Shown in pieces: positions 1-9,652 of a DNA stretch of 64,000 nt. This DNA is from Typha latifolia (taxonomy: Eukaryota; Streptophyta; Magnoliopsida; Poales; Typhaceae). A program made the position numbers and the translations under genes. The notes beneath the pieces are model-generated. The model worked only from the letters and a program-made list of their open reading frames with translations. It made no database searches and had not been told where the DNA came from. Numbering within the stretch: the stretch's first letter is position 1; each line of letters starts with the position of its first letter. Location of the stretch: contig CM034109.1 of NCBI GenBank assembly GCA_019914945.1, positions 1,302,001-1,366,000 on the forward strand. The letters run 5' to 3'.

Positions 1-683
1 TTACAATAGGATAGATCAAGGATTCTTAGAGAAGCTGGAAGCATGCTCAAGGCCTGTACCCAATCCACAGCAGCACTGAGGTTCACATAGCTCATATCGA
101 GGTGCTTTAACGAAGAGAGACGCGGTAACCAAGCTACCAGATCAACCAAATGCAAATTGTAATTACCAGCAAGATCGAGATGGCGCAGCATAGTGAGATT
201 ACCAAGCTGAGGAGGTACGCTACCACCGAAGTTTGCATTAGAGAGGTTGAGATACTTCAAGTTCTTGAAGGAGCCCATGAATTTCGGTATCTGCTGTCCT
301 CCGAAGTAGTTGAAGCTTAGGTCGAGGTAGTTAAGATGCTCTAGAGCGAGAAGAGAAGGGCTAATGTTGCTGCTCATGGAAGCCCATGGAAACTCGTCAA
401 GGTTGACTCGGAGGTCGAGCTTGACAACGTGCCCCGTCTTGTTGCTGCACAGGACACCCCTCCATCTGCAGCAATCTTGGCCTTCCCAAGAAGATAATAA
501 ACTCCCATGTAGAGTATTGATGCCCTCCTTAAAGGTGAGAAGTGCATCTCTCTCACTTGCAACGCAACTTCCTCGTAGTTTGGTGGTCTCTAGAGATAGA
601 GCGGGAGAGAAGATGTGGAGGAGTAGAAGGCAGAGACTTAGAACTAAAACTCCATGGGTGGTGGAGGACGTAAGCTTAGCCAT
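1..683 (-). CDS. LRR receptor-like protein (EIX2/Cf type), 5' part, runs off the window
   Basis: The reading frame is open from the ATG at 683 to the window edge: 227 codons without a stop, so the 3' end is missing. Residues 1-30 form a hydrophobic signal peptide. Residues 40-92 are a plant LRR N-terminal cap: ERDALLTFK, then the CCRWRGVLC motif at 71-79. From about 114 the protein runs into leucine-rich repeats (LNYLDLSFN, LKYLNLSNANFGGSVP, LRHLDLAGN, LKHLDMSYVNLS). The order matches cell-surface receptor-like proteins of the EIX2/Cf group, which have an extracellular LRR domain, one membrane helix and a short tail, and which signal through partner kinases in immunity. The membrane segment is not in view, so a receptor kinase is not strictly excluded. 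The start follows a TATA box by about 30 bases. Ligand unknown. Confidence 0.9.
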   Translation of the reverse strand, partial: MAKLTSSTTHGVLVLSLCLLLLHIFSPALSLETTKLRGSCVASERDALLTFKEGINTLHGSLLSSWEGQDCCRWRGVLCSNKTGHVVKLDLRVNLDEFPWASMSSNISPSLLALEHLNYLDLSFNYFGGQQIPKFMGSFKNLKYLNLSNANFGGSVPPQLGNLTMLRHLDLAGNYNLHLVDLVAWLPRLSSLKHLDMSYVNLSAAVDWVQALSMLPASLRILDLSYC

Positions 684-710
684 TGTTTTATTATTCCCAC
701 TCCACACAAA

Positions 711-720
711 CATATATAGT
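711..720 (-). promoter_or_regulatory. TATA box of the LRR receptor-like protein gene
   Basis: On the minus strand the sequence reads ACTATATATG, 27-37 bases before the ATG at 683. This implies a very short 5' UTR. Two TTGACT W-box cores on the minus strand lie further upstream, at 833-838 and 1070-1075. Confidence 0.55.
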
Positions 721-2600
721 GGACCAAGTAAGTTATACAATCACTAAGAGGTGTTAAGAGATATCACATTGCATTGTTATTATGTTGTTCTTCTTTCTTC
801 CGCTAGTACGTGACAAGATATGAAGTCCACTAAGTCAAGCAATAATAGTGACAAATTGAATTTCCAAGAAAGAAAAACACAATAGAATAGTAGTTGAAGC
901 GGCGTAAGAAATAATTAATCAATTCCATGGTGTGATATGACATTGGAAGATAAACTATAAATCATGCATGCATTTTTCCTCACTAAATAATCCAAAGTCA
1001 TGAGACTCAAGATTCGTGTAATGCATGGCTCTCAGAGTCCAGCATTTCCAGTAGGATCGACTTAGTCCAAGTCAAAGTCTACCCCAATCAACATAGTAAA
1101 CTATTCTACGAGAGAATAAAATATTGCATATATTAGTAAATGTTGTTTCCATTATTTTCAACAAAAGAAAAAATTTAGTAAAATTAACAAAACAATTATT
1201 TTTTGAATGCTAAAGTTTGAAAATTTTATTGATGGTTATAAAATTCTAACATCACTTCAAAATGAAGACTTGCTATATGACCTGACATTAAAATTGATTG
1301 ACTATGAGAATTTTGATGAATGTAGAATCTAAAATAAAACAAGAGGAGTATATAATTTAGAATAGTATTAAGATGCTAAAAATTTTAGGATTTAATTACT
1401 TTAGGAATAAGATTAATTTTAGAATATGTATTTTTTTTAAATAAATTTTTTATTTTAGATATAGGTATTTTTTATTCATTTGTATAATTTTTGAACAATA
1501 GTATAATAATTATCTTCGATGTGATATTAATAAAATAAAACATGGAAAAAATAGATTTTAAGGGTAAATTAGTAAGTAGATTAGTTTATGGTATGAAATC
1601 TAATTTTGATAAATAGTGTTTGTATTTTAGACCGTCATTATTATGATGTTTAGTTGTTCTTTTAAAATTAAGAGTTATATTCTGGAAAAAATAATTATTT
1701 TTTAAGTGAAAACAACGATTTGAATGACAATTAATTGCCATTTTTCTATCAAACAAAGAAATTGTTTTCTTTAAACTAGAATTTGAAAATTCTAGCAATG
1801 GTCATGGAATTCCAACATCAGTTTTTCCCAGGTAAAGATGAAGACTTGCAATATGATGTGACATTCAAATTGATATGACTATGAAAATTTTGACGGACTT
1901 AGAATCCAAATGAGGAAGAAAAAAAGTATTTAGAACGGTTCTAACACGCTAAAATTTTTATAGAATTTTATTAGTAAGCATATATGAACACTAGATTAGA
2001 TTAGATCAGTATTTTCATGATAGTCTAAATTAAATGATATACCTATTAATGATTTGAATATTATTCTTGTACATGTATCCGTATGTGTATAGACTATACA
2101 GATACATAAAAAGATTTGGATATCAAGACGGATAAAAATTTTCAACTCATATTCGACAACACTTTGTTTTATAAACTGATTGCTCGCTAATTTCTCCAAA
2201 TCTCTGTCCTGCCAGATTGTAGATTGATTGCTATCCTTTAATAACTCCAAGTCTACGTTACACCATATTGCAAAGTGATTGCTTTTCTTTAATATGTCCA
2301 GTATATTAGATACATACTACTTTTATCTGTAGACGATTTATAGATCAAACGTTGGATGTTGATATCATAATTTAGCAACAGGCATTGACGAATGTGTAAG
2401 AATATTTAGTTGGCAATGGAGTGAATACCGAGTAAAGAGCATGATATGGAGATTTAATATTGAAAGATAGAATATTAAAGTGGGCATTCGAATGACAGAT
2501 AAGGCATTGGAACGAACGAGGCATAGAAGCTTCGAGTAAAAACAATAAGCCTCTTGTTAAAAACGAAAGGTCTAGTTCTCCAATTTAAACTATGAACTTA
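721..2600. other. Intergenic, AT-rich, no gene seen
   Basis: Upstream region of the receptor-like protein gene. No frame with recognisable protein similarity. It contains a diverged direct repeat, described separately; the rest is unassigned AT-rich DNA. Confidence 0.5.
1211..1975. repeat. Diverged direct repeat pair (about 200 bp each)
   Basis: Segment 1211-1405 resembles 1774-1975. Both read through 'tttgaaaatt', 'caacatca', 'gatgaagacttgc' or close variants, 'gacatt', 'attgat', 'gaattttgat' and then AT-rich tails in the same order and orientation. Spacing is about 565 bases. Probably two copies of one unknown non-coding repeat. Confidence 0.55.
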
Positions 2601-3199
2601 AAGCAAAAAGGCAATAAAGCTAACGTGGTTATCTAGATGCGAGCCGGAGCTCGGATCAATCGGACTCATCGATCATTCGGGTTAAAATATTCTAACCTGT
2701 TATCATCCACTAACCAATTAAATATTGGGCTTGGATTAAGTATAATTAGTCTAACATAATGGGTTAAATATAAAAAAATATTATATCTTATTGGGTCGAG
2801 TTTAATGGGCTTATATTAAGATATTTTAGTTATCTTTTATGGTAACATACTTATATATTAATATATAGTTTACTAAATATCCAATGTAGAACTAAAAAAA
2901 TTATAAGAATATGCATGCATTATAGGTTGGGACATAGATGAGAGTAGTAGATCAGGCTTTAGGCCAGATCCCACTACCATCTCGAGCTCGAGTCAGGCCG
3001 AGCCTAAATCGAGCTTGAATCGGGCTTAGCCCGATTAATACCGGGGAAGTATGGGCCGAGTTTGGGCAAGTCGGTCCTAATGGTCATGTCTAGGGGTATC
3101 CAATGCTTGAATAACAAGGTCCCAATCATATTGCACAAGAATATCTAAAATTTTTGAAAAGAAAATGAAAAGTAATGAAAGTCACTTGGGATGATTCAG

Positions 3200-5030
3200 A
3201 TGAGTCGAATTGCAATGATTTTAAATTGAAACAAAAAAGTTCATAGCAGTTACTGCATCTATTTTATCATCTAACAATTATTGTGGAAATTTGAGCACAA
3301 ATGAGTAGGAAGACAATGACTAAGAGATGATGAAAGCATATGATGAACTATACCGGGAGTCATTTAAATTGAGAACTTTATCAAACTTCCAGCAAGTTAA
3401 AGCTCTCATAATTAAAATAAAATAAAAACTAGAAAAACAAAAGGACAAATTACATATTCAATTTAATGAAGCAATAGAAGAATTGAAAAGGTTCAATGAT
3501 TATAAGAAGGCGGTTAAAGATCTTTTTAAGAAGTCTAAATTGAAATCAGAAAGACTTTTTAAGGAAATTACTTTCTTGAAAGAAAAGAGCAAATTGGGCG
3601 AGATTTTGAATGTGCAGATCATTGGAAAAAAACATGTCTGATCTGGTAATGTAGGAAATATGAGTAATACAAAAGCAATTTTTATTTATGTAGGCACTTT
3701 TGAGCGTACAACTAAAAATTATATACCTGTGACTCATAGTGTTCTATCACATCCATAAGAAACTAAACCTACATCTCAACTAAACAAGAATAAGAAACAT
3801 TGAAGTTTTAAAAACAACACTCAAGTAAGAAAATCAAAATTTATACATATTTATCACTATTGTGGTATTTTAGGCCATATAAGACCAAATTGTTATGCTT
3901 TAAATAATATGAAAATTGATAAAATTGGTTTGAAAACAAGATGGTTGTGGATAAGTAAAAGTGATCTTAAGTGTTATGTTGTGCATATTGCCATTAAAGC
4001 TTTGAATTCTAACATATGATTCTTAGCTAATGGCTGCTCGACATATGTCTAGTGATAAAATTTTGTTTCAAGGAGATAGTGTGACCTTTAGTGATGTAGC
4101 ACCACTAGAGTTGCAGGAAGAGATGTTGTGATCACTCCTAACTCATCTAGATTAGAAAATGTTTCTATATGTTAAGGGTTTAAAGGCAAATATGAGTATT
4201 AGTCAAATGTGTGATGATCATCATGAAGTACGTTTTTTATAAAATAAGTGTGATTGTAGATCAGAAAAGTAATGCTGTCGTACATGGTGTTTAAACTATG
4301 GATAATTATTATGGTGTTTACTTGAATATTGTCTTAAAATATAATCCTACATCTTTGAATGATTTTGAATTATGACATCAAAAGTTAGGCCATGTGAACT
4401 TCAATGATTTATCATAGATGTCAAATTTTGAATCGTTGAAAGGTATACCAAATTTGAAAGGTATACTAAATTTGAAAGCAAAAAAAAGTGTACATATTAA
4501 GTGGTATAGTTGAGAAAAAAAATGCAAGAGATGGCTTTGGTTACGATGCATGCAAAAAAATATTCCTCAAAGATTTTGAAGTGAGGCTATGTATACTGTT
4601 GTGCATATAATTAATTGAGTTTATTTTAGATCTGGAAGAAAATAAATAGCTTATGAAATCTAGAATTGAAAGAAGCCTAATATAAAATGTTTTATAGTCT
4701 TTAGCAACAAGTGTTATATTTTACGAGATCTTGAGCACTTAACCAAATTTGATTCTAGAAGCAGTGTGGAAATATTTTTAGGTCACTTACAAAATAGTAG
4801 AGTTTATAGGATATTCAATTTAGATACATCGTATTTTTAGGTCACTTACAAAATAGTAGAGTTTATAGGATATTCAATTTAGATACATCGACTGTTATGG
4901 AGTCCTCAAATGTTATTATAAATTATTCAAATTTGGACTTGTCTAATTCTTCTTCTGATTTTGCATGTACTGATTCTGTTGTAGAGGATCTAAGAGAAGT
5001 GCATGCACCTACAAAGGATAATAAGAAAGA
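3200..5030 (+). mobile_element. Decayed Ty1/copia retrotransposon, gag to integrase
   Basis: Landmarks occur in the correct order on the plus strand. At about 3853-3900 a gag zinc knuckle reads HYCGILGHIRPNC, its first cysteine lost to Tyr. At about 4031-4056 a protease-region relic reads GCS then HMSSD after a frameshift. At 4376-4400 the GAG-pre-integrase motif HQKLGHVN is preceded by a stop where Trp is expected. At 4670-4920 the integrase C-terminal stretch includes DLEHLTKFD and VEIFLGH. Many stops and frameshifts show it is dead. Reverse transcriptase and LTRs are not seen, so it is truncated or too decayed to bound. AGCTCG-rich sequence near 2640-3060 and 5080-5110 may belong to another element. 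Confidence 0.8.
4773..4890 (+). repeat. Perfect 59-bp tandem duplication inside the copia integrase relic
   Basis: Bases 4773-4831 and 4832-4890 are identical. As 59 is not a multiple of three, the duplication shifts the integrase frame. Perfect identity inside an otherwise decayed element points to a recent slippage or unequal exchange event. Confidence 0.93.
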
Positions 5031-6739
5031 AAAAAAAAAGGTCGAGACCCCTAATGTCTAACTGACTCAAGACCAAATATGATTCGAGCTCGCCCGCTCG
5101 AGTAAAGCTCAATCATCCACTTACGCAAGTAATTAGGGTAAAGAGATGTAAGATGTACATGGACATTACTCTATTTAAAAGTATGGATTTTTATATAATT
5201 GCCTCAATTAACTTCTAAAAGATCATAATCACCGCTACATTCTTCAAAATATCATAACTACCTTTGAAATCATTAGTCCTCTTTAAAAAATATCATTCAA
5301 TTAGTTAAAATTAATTAATCATAATAAAAACATAAGTTAGATCTAAAAAAAAAACTATTTCTCTCTTGTATAAATTATGAAAATTAGTTTAAAAGCTATC
5401 CAATATTACACCCAATACCATAGCGCAATGAAATATATCTGATTTTAAATAAGATAAAAAATTATAGATAAATACTTTACACTAAACTTAAAAATAGGGA
5501 AATATTTTAGTAGTCATTTGTGTGTTTATTAACTTCTATAAGGAATATTTTGTTAAAAATTAATCATAATAGCAAATCAAAAAGAGTCAATATTTTTAAT
5601 ATTATAGTGGCAACTATGTCAAAAATCTCTTGAAAATAAGATACATTAATGTGATTCAAATTTGTCACATAAACAAAATGAGGCAAATTTAAATGGAAAA
5701 GAAAAGTTTTAATTATTTTTTTTTTAATAAGCTTTACAAGTGATGCATGTCATGGGCTAAGCAAAGAATAAAATGCAACTTACACTTTATTCCACACTTT
5801 TCATTTAAATTAAACAAATGTTCTTCGCCGACTTGCTTTTTATACAACCCCATAGATTTAAAACCAGCAGATTAGCTGTAACCCCACCCTAAAGTTGGGT
5901 ACTTGGTGGCCTTTGATTGGCTGCAGATATATTCATGCATTTGAGGTTGCAGATGATCCACTCCCAGGGCCGACATTAGATATTCCACTGCATGTGAATA
6001 TGACAACTAAAAAGCTTCTTAAGATGACCCTTTTCATTTAACTTTGTAAAAGATGGCTCAAATAATTATTCCTCTGGTTACAAGAGTACAAGTGGGTAGT
6101 TCAAAAGGCAGGGAAAATAAAGCATGGGAATAGACTCATGCAGCCATATACAACTCCAATTATTGCTCTTCAAACCAAGGCCAATCTATTATATCTCTAA
6201 TTAATACATTGTCTGATTCAAAAGGTAGCAACTCTCTTTTGGTAGTCTAATACCCTTTTCATATATATATATATATATATATATATTTGCAACAAAAAGA
6301 AAAGGAAAAGAAAAAGAAAAGAAAAGAAGAGAACATTTATATCCATTCTTGAGGGATATTCTCACAACTAATCCAATTTTCTTAAACTCAAATGCCCTCC
6401 AGATAGTTTTGATCAAAGTTAGAAACTTGTAATAAAAGTTGCTTACCAACTAAGGAATGTTGATCTTCTGCAAGTATATCAGAGAAAGAGGAGTTCATCT
6501 GCAAAAATATCAGAATGAGTAGCTTTTCACACAAAAGACTAAAATATAGGTGGTGATTTGTAGGAGACCCTTTGTATTGAAGAATATACATATATTTTGA
6601 ACTCTTTAGAATGAAGATTTCAGAAAAGAAAATGACAACACATTAGACTTGGCTATATTTTGAATATTAGTATACTATTATGAGCTATTGTAATAATGAA
6701 CTACTGTATGAGTTTCCCTGTCTCACATCAAAAATAAAA
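5031..6739. other. Intergenic, AT-rich, no gene seen
   Basis: No coding frame of substance. An (AT)n microsatellite lies at 6261-6286, followed by a GA-rich run to about 6331. Confidence 0.5.
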
Positions 6740-7095
6740 TCCAAAATTCACAATCATTATGTCCCTCTTTCTATCTAGTTAGTGTTCCATGACTCCATCA
6801 GCCTAGTAAACTAGCAAATGATAAAAGTTAAAATATTTGGCATGAGATCTGAAAGATGATTACAAGAAAAAGTTCAAATTACCACAAGAAAGCAGTACCC
6901 ACTAAAATATCCACATGACATTGAAATCTAAAAGTCACAATCATATGTTGCTCTTAGTGCTCCATCAGCTAAGTAAATTCCTTAAATGATAGAGAAGTTA
7001 AATATTTTGCATGAGAACTATGATCCGGAAGGTGATTGCAAGAAAACTCAAGGGAGAGATAAAACTAACAATCCAAAATGACATGCAATCTAAGA
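6740..7095 (+). repeat. Tandem duplication (about 170 bp period) upstream of the DUF761 gene
   Basis: The order 'cacaatcat..tg', 'ctc...ccatcag', 'agtaaa', 'aaatgata..agttaaa', 'atatttggcatgagatc', 'gattacaagaaaa' at 6740-6870 recurs at 6937-7045 with moderate divergence (for example 'taaatattttgcatgaga' at about 6999 against 6830). It lies 340-690 bases upstream of the TATA box at 7429. Confidence 0.65.
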
Positions 7096-7428
7096 TTAAC
7101 TTGCGAGCACAACAGTGTCATCCTACTTTTGCACTTTTGAGCCCCATCAACAGTCAAATAATTCAAAAGAGACCCTTAGGACAACTGTCGCCCAAGGAAT
7201 CCTAGAAGCCAAACTTATAGGGTTGGGTCCCAAACAAAGCCCTAAACCAGTCCTATTTAGCCAAGTGTCTTCCCTGCCTACTATCCCCTTTCCGTTTAAC
7301 TCTTCTGTGACACTCATGTTTGCTTTATCACCCTCTCTTTTTCTCTAGCTTTTCACTTTGCTTTGCTTTCCTTAGTGCCCACTCCACCATTCAAGTAATT
7401 GGAAGTTGCTTAGAATCCTCCTCAACTT

Positions 7429-7438
7429 CTATATAAAC
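7429..7438 (+). promoter_or_regulatory. TATA box of the DUF761 gene
   Basis: The sequence 'tctatataaa' is followed by C-rich 'cccctcacccccc', a common plant core promoter layout. It puts the transcription start near 7460-7470 and gives a 5' UTR of about 200 bases before the ATG at 7665. Confidence 0.65.
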
Positions 7439-7464
7439 CCCTCACCCCCCACAGAAGAAACTCC

Positions 7465-7551
7465 ATGCAAAAATCACCACCTCCTGTTCCATACTTACAT
7501 ATTACACCTGCTGCAACTTGCACGCAAAAAAAACTTTTGCTCCCTTCTTAA
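7465..7551 (+). other. Possible upstream ORF (28 codons) in the DUF761 leader
   Basis: The ATG at 7465 opens 28 sense codons and ends at TAA 7549-7551, well before the main ATG at 7665. The ATG lies about 30 bases after the TATA box, right where transcription should begin, so small changes in start site decide whether it is in the mRNA. Confidence 0.35.
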
Positions 7552-7664
7552 ACTCTAGACACAACAATTCCAAGTTAACACTGTTGCGTAAATCCTTTCC
7601 TTTGATAACTGTGGTTGTTCCACAAATTTTTTGTTTGTAGTTCACCAAACCAAGGAATACAAAT

Positions 7665-8228
7665 ATGAAGAACAAGGCTTCTTCCTTCTTAAAGCAGGTG
7701 TTCTCTGCTATCATGACTGTAGTGAAGGCCAAGTCCATGGCACTGAAGAGCAAAACCAGTGCCATGAAGATCAGGCTCTTCATATTCGAGCTCCATCGCA
7801 ACAAGAAGGTCTTGATGAGAGCAATCAACCACAAGATCCATGCAATAAGGAGCCACGAGAGTGAGCAAAGCACTGAGAAGAGCAATAAGGCGGTGGTCGT
7901 CTATAGTGCAGAAAGGAACGAGGCGCAACCAACTCACCTGCAGGCTGAGCCGGTGGAATGCGTCGAGGATGACTACCCAGACCTGACGCACTCGCTGTTT
8001 AATGACGAAGAAGAAGATGATGATGATGATGATGATAGCCTTGCTGACACCACTGGATCAGTTATTGATATGGTTAGAAACTCAAAAGAGGAAGGTTCAA
8101 CATTCATTCTGGAGGATGAGATTGACCATGTAGCTGATGTGTTCATAAGGAGATTCCACAAGCAAATGAAGATGCAGAAGTTAGAGTCTTTCAAGAGGTA
8201 CAAAGAAATGATGGAAAGGAGTGTGTAA
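7665..8228 (+). CDS. DUF761 domain protein (cotton-fibre-like), 187 aa, intronless
   Basis: Single open frame from the ATG at 7665 to the TAA at 8226-8228. Residues 1-65 are basic and partly hydrophobic (repeated Lys/Arg, for example MKIRLFIFELHRNKK at 34-48). The middle is variable and ends in an acidic run (EEEDDDDDDDD, about 115-124). Residues 150-187 are the DUF761 module: DEIDHVADVFIRRFHKQMK, then QKLESFKRYKEMMERSV, with the Ile-Asp..Ala-Asp-Val-Phe-Ile and Ser-Phe..Tyr..Met pattern of this plant-only family. The biochemical role of the family is not established, though members have been linked to stress and growth; I assign none. A 169-bp-type tandem repeat and a clear TATA box lie upstream, and a polyadenylation signal at 8526. 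Confidence in the family is high. Confidence 0.9.
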   Translation: MKNKASSFLKQVFSAIMTVVKAKSMALKSKTSAMKIRLFIFELHRNKKVLMRAINHKIHAIRSHESEQSTEKSNKAVVVYSAERNEAQPTHLQAEPVECVEDDYPDLTHSLFNDEEEDDDDDDDSLADTTGSVIDMVRNSKEEGSTFILEDEIDHVADVFIRRFHKQMKMQKLESFKRYKEMMERSV

Positions 8229-8525
8229 AAGACAAAAGAAAATTAGAAAGATCATCTACCTGATTAAATTGGCTCAGCTGAATAGCTCCAAGTTTACCCT
8301 TACCGCAGAGGAGAATAGGAAGGGTTTTCATTGTTTCAGCAACCTATATGTGACTCGCCATACAATGGTATCATCACTAGGTAAAGAGCTCTGTCTGGCT
8401 CCTGGATGTCAACCTTGGAGATGGATGTAGATGAATAATTGTTTACAAAAGATAATAGGCATGTTGCCATGTAACTAGAATATATATCAGAATCTATGTA
8501 ACATTTTGCTTTCAACTGAAGGCAC

Positions 8526-8531
8526 AATAAA
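8526..8531 (+). terminator. Polyadenylation signal of the DUF761 gene
   Basis: AATAAA about 300 bases after the stop codon, in an AT-rich 3' UTR with no other clear candidate nearby. Confidence 0.5.
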
Positions 8532-9652
8532 TGGAAAATATTTTCCAAACTACTAGTGTTTAGCACTCTATGTGCCCAGATATAAATGTTCCCTTTGTTA
8601 TCATCTTACCAATGAGTTGCATGTCACGTATTCCTTTGATGATAATCTAGCTTAATTCATAAAGGGATGACAACTTACCTGAGATGAGTCCACTGTTTGT
8701 AGTCCTCACTGGATGTTGTTGAAATAAAGCGATTGTATATGTTGTTCAAAATTCTACATGCCTGCCTGCTCTCCGTACCTGTTCAAACTTATGGAAACCA
8801 TGCAACAAAATGCCACATATGCATGTCGTCAAAAAGAATATATGAGGAAAATATCTTTTAAATGCTCACAGTAGCTTTCTTTGCATGAAAGAGGACAAAA
8901 TACTAACTTGGATTGCTTGATACAGGCTTTTGCATGAAAGAGCCAAAAATTTGACTATATAACAAGTATACAAAGTATACTATCATCAGCCTGGCAGAGT
9001 TTCTCATCAATTTCTCCTATAAATTCATGCAGTCCTCATTGGATTTTGTTGAAATAAAGCAATGATATATGTTGTTTACTAAACTATATCCTCAAGTAGC
9101 AGGACAGACTTCTCGTACAAAATAATAAAGATCTCTAAGCTTCACAGATTTCAGGATTGGACATTAACTTGTTCTGGTGGTTGAATTATTATCTCAACTT
9201 CTAGCAATCAGCAATTAGTAATCACTGATTGCAAGCACACAACATCACTAACGTAGGCAAAGAATTTCTAGAGGGGAAAAGTACGATTTTAAAGATGAGC
9301 AAACATTAAACCTTTTTTACTTGGTCTACAACCAAGGTGAGCACACACTGCAGCTTATAACAAACCACAAGGATCCAGATAGTAAAACATAAGCTTTACC
9401 AAAAGGTAGATGACCCTAAGGAGTCCCTAGATAATAAGAGCTCACAGCAGGGCCCGAAATGGAAATTCAGAAAATCTTAACACCATATAGCTTAACGACA
9501 ACCATCACACTGTCTCAGAATTCCTAACTTAACAGTTAGGCAACAACAAAGAACAAATATATCCAAAAGGTGAAACATTTTTCTGGAGTTCAGCTATACA
9601 TATGATAGCATTGGTCCTATAACAACTTCTTGTATACTGTTGGTTCTCCATC
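8532..9652. other. Spacer between convergent DUF761 and SAP-domain genes
   Basis: No coding frame seen. A diverged short direct repeat occurs: 'gtcctca.tggat.ttgttgaaataaagc' at about 8701-8730 and again at about 9032-9060. The right part (about 9300-9652) is probably the SAP gene 3' UTR. Confidence 0.5.

Noticed and set aside
364..747. 127-codon plus-strand frame at the left edge
   Set aside because: Antisense to the receptor-like protein gene, whose minus-strand frame has clear domains.
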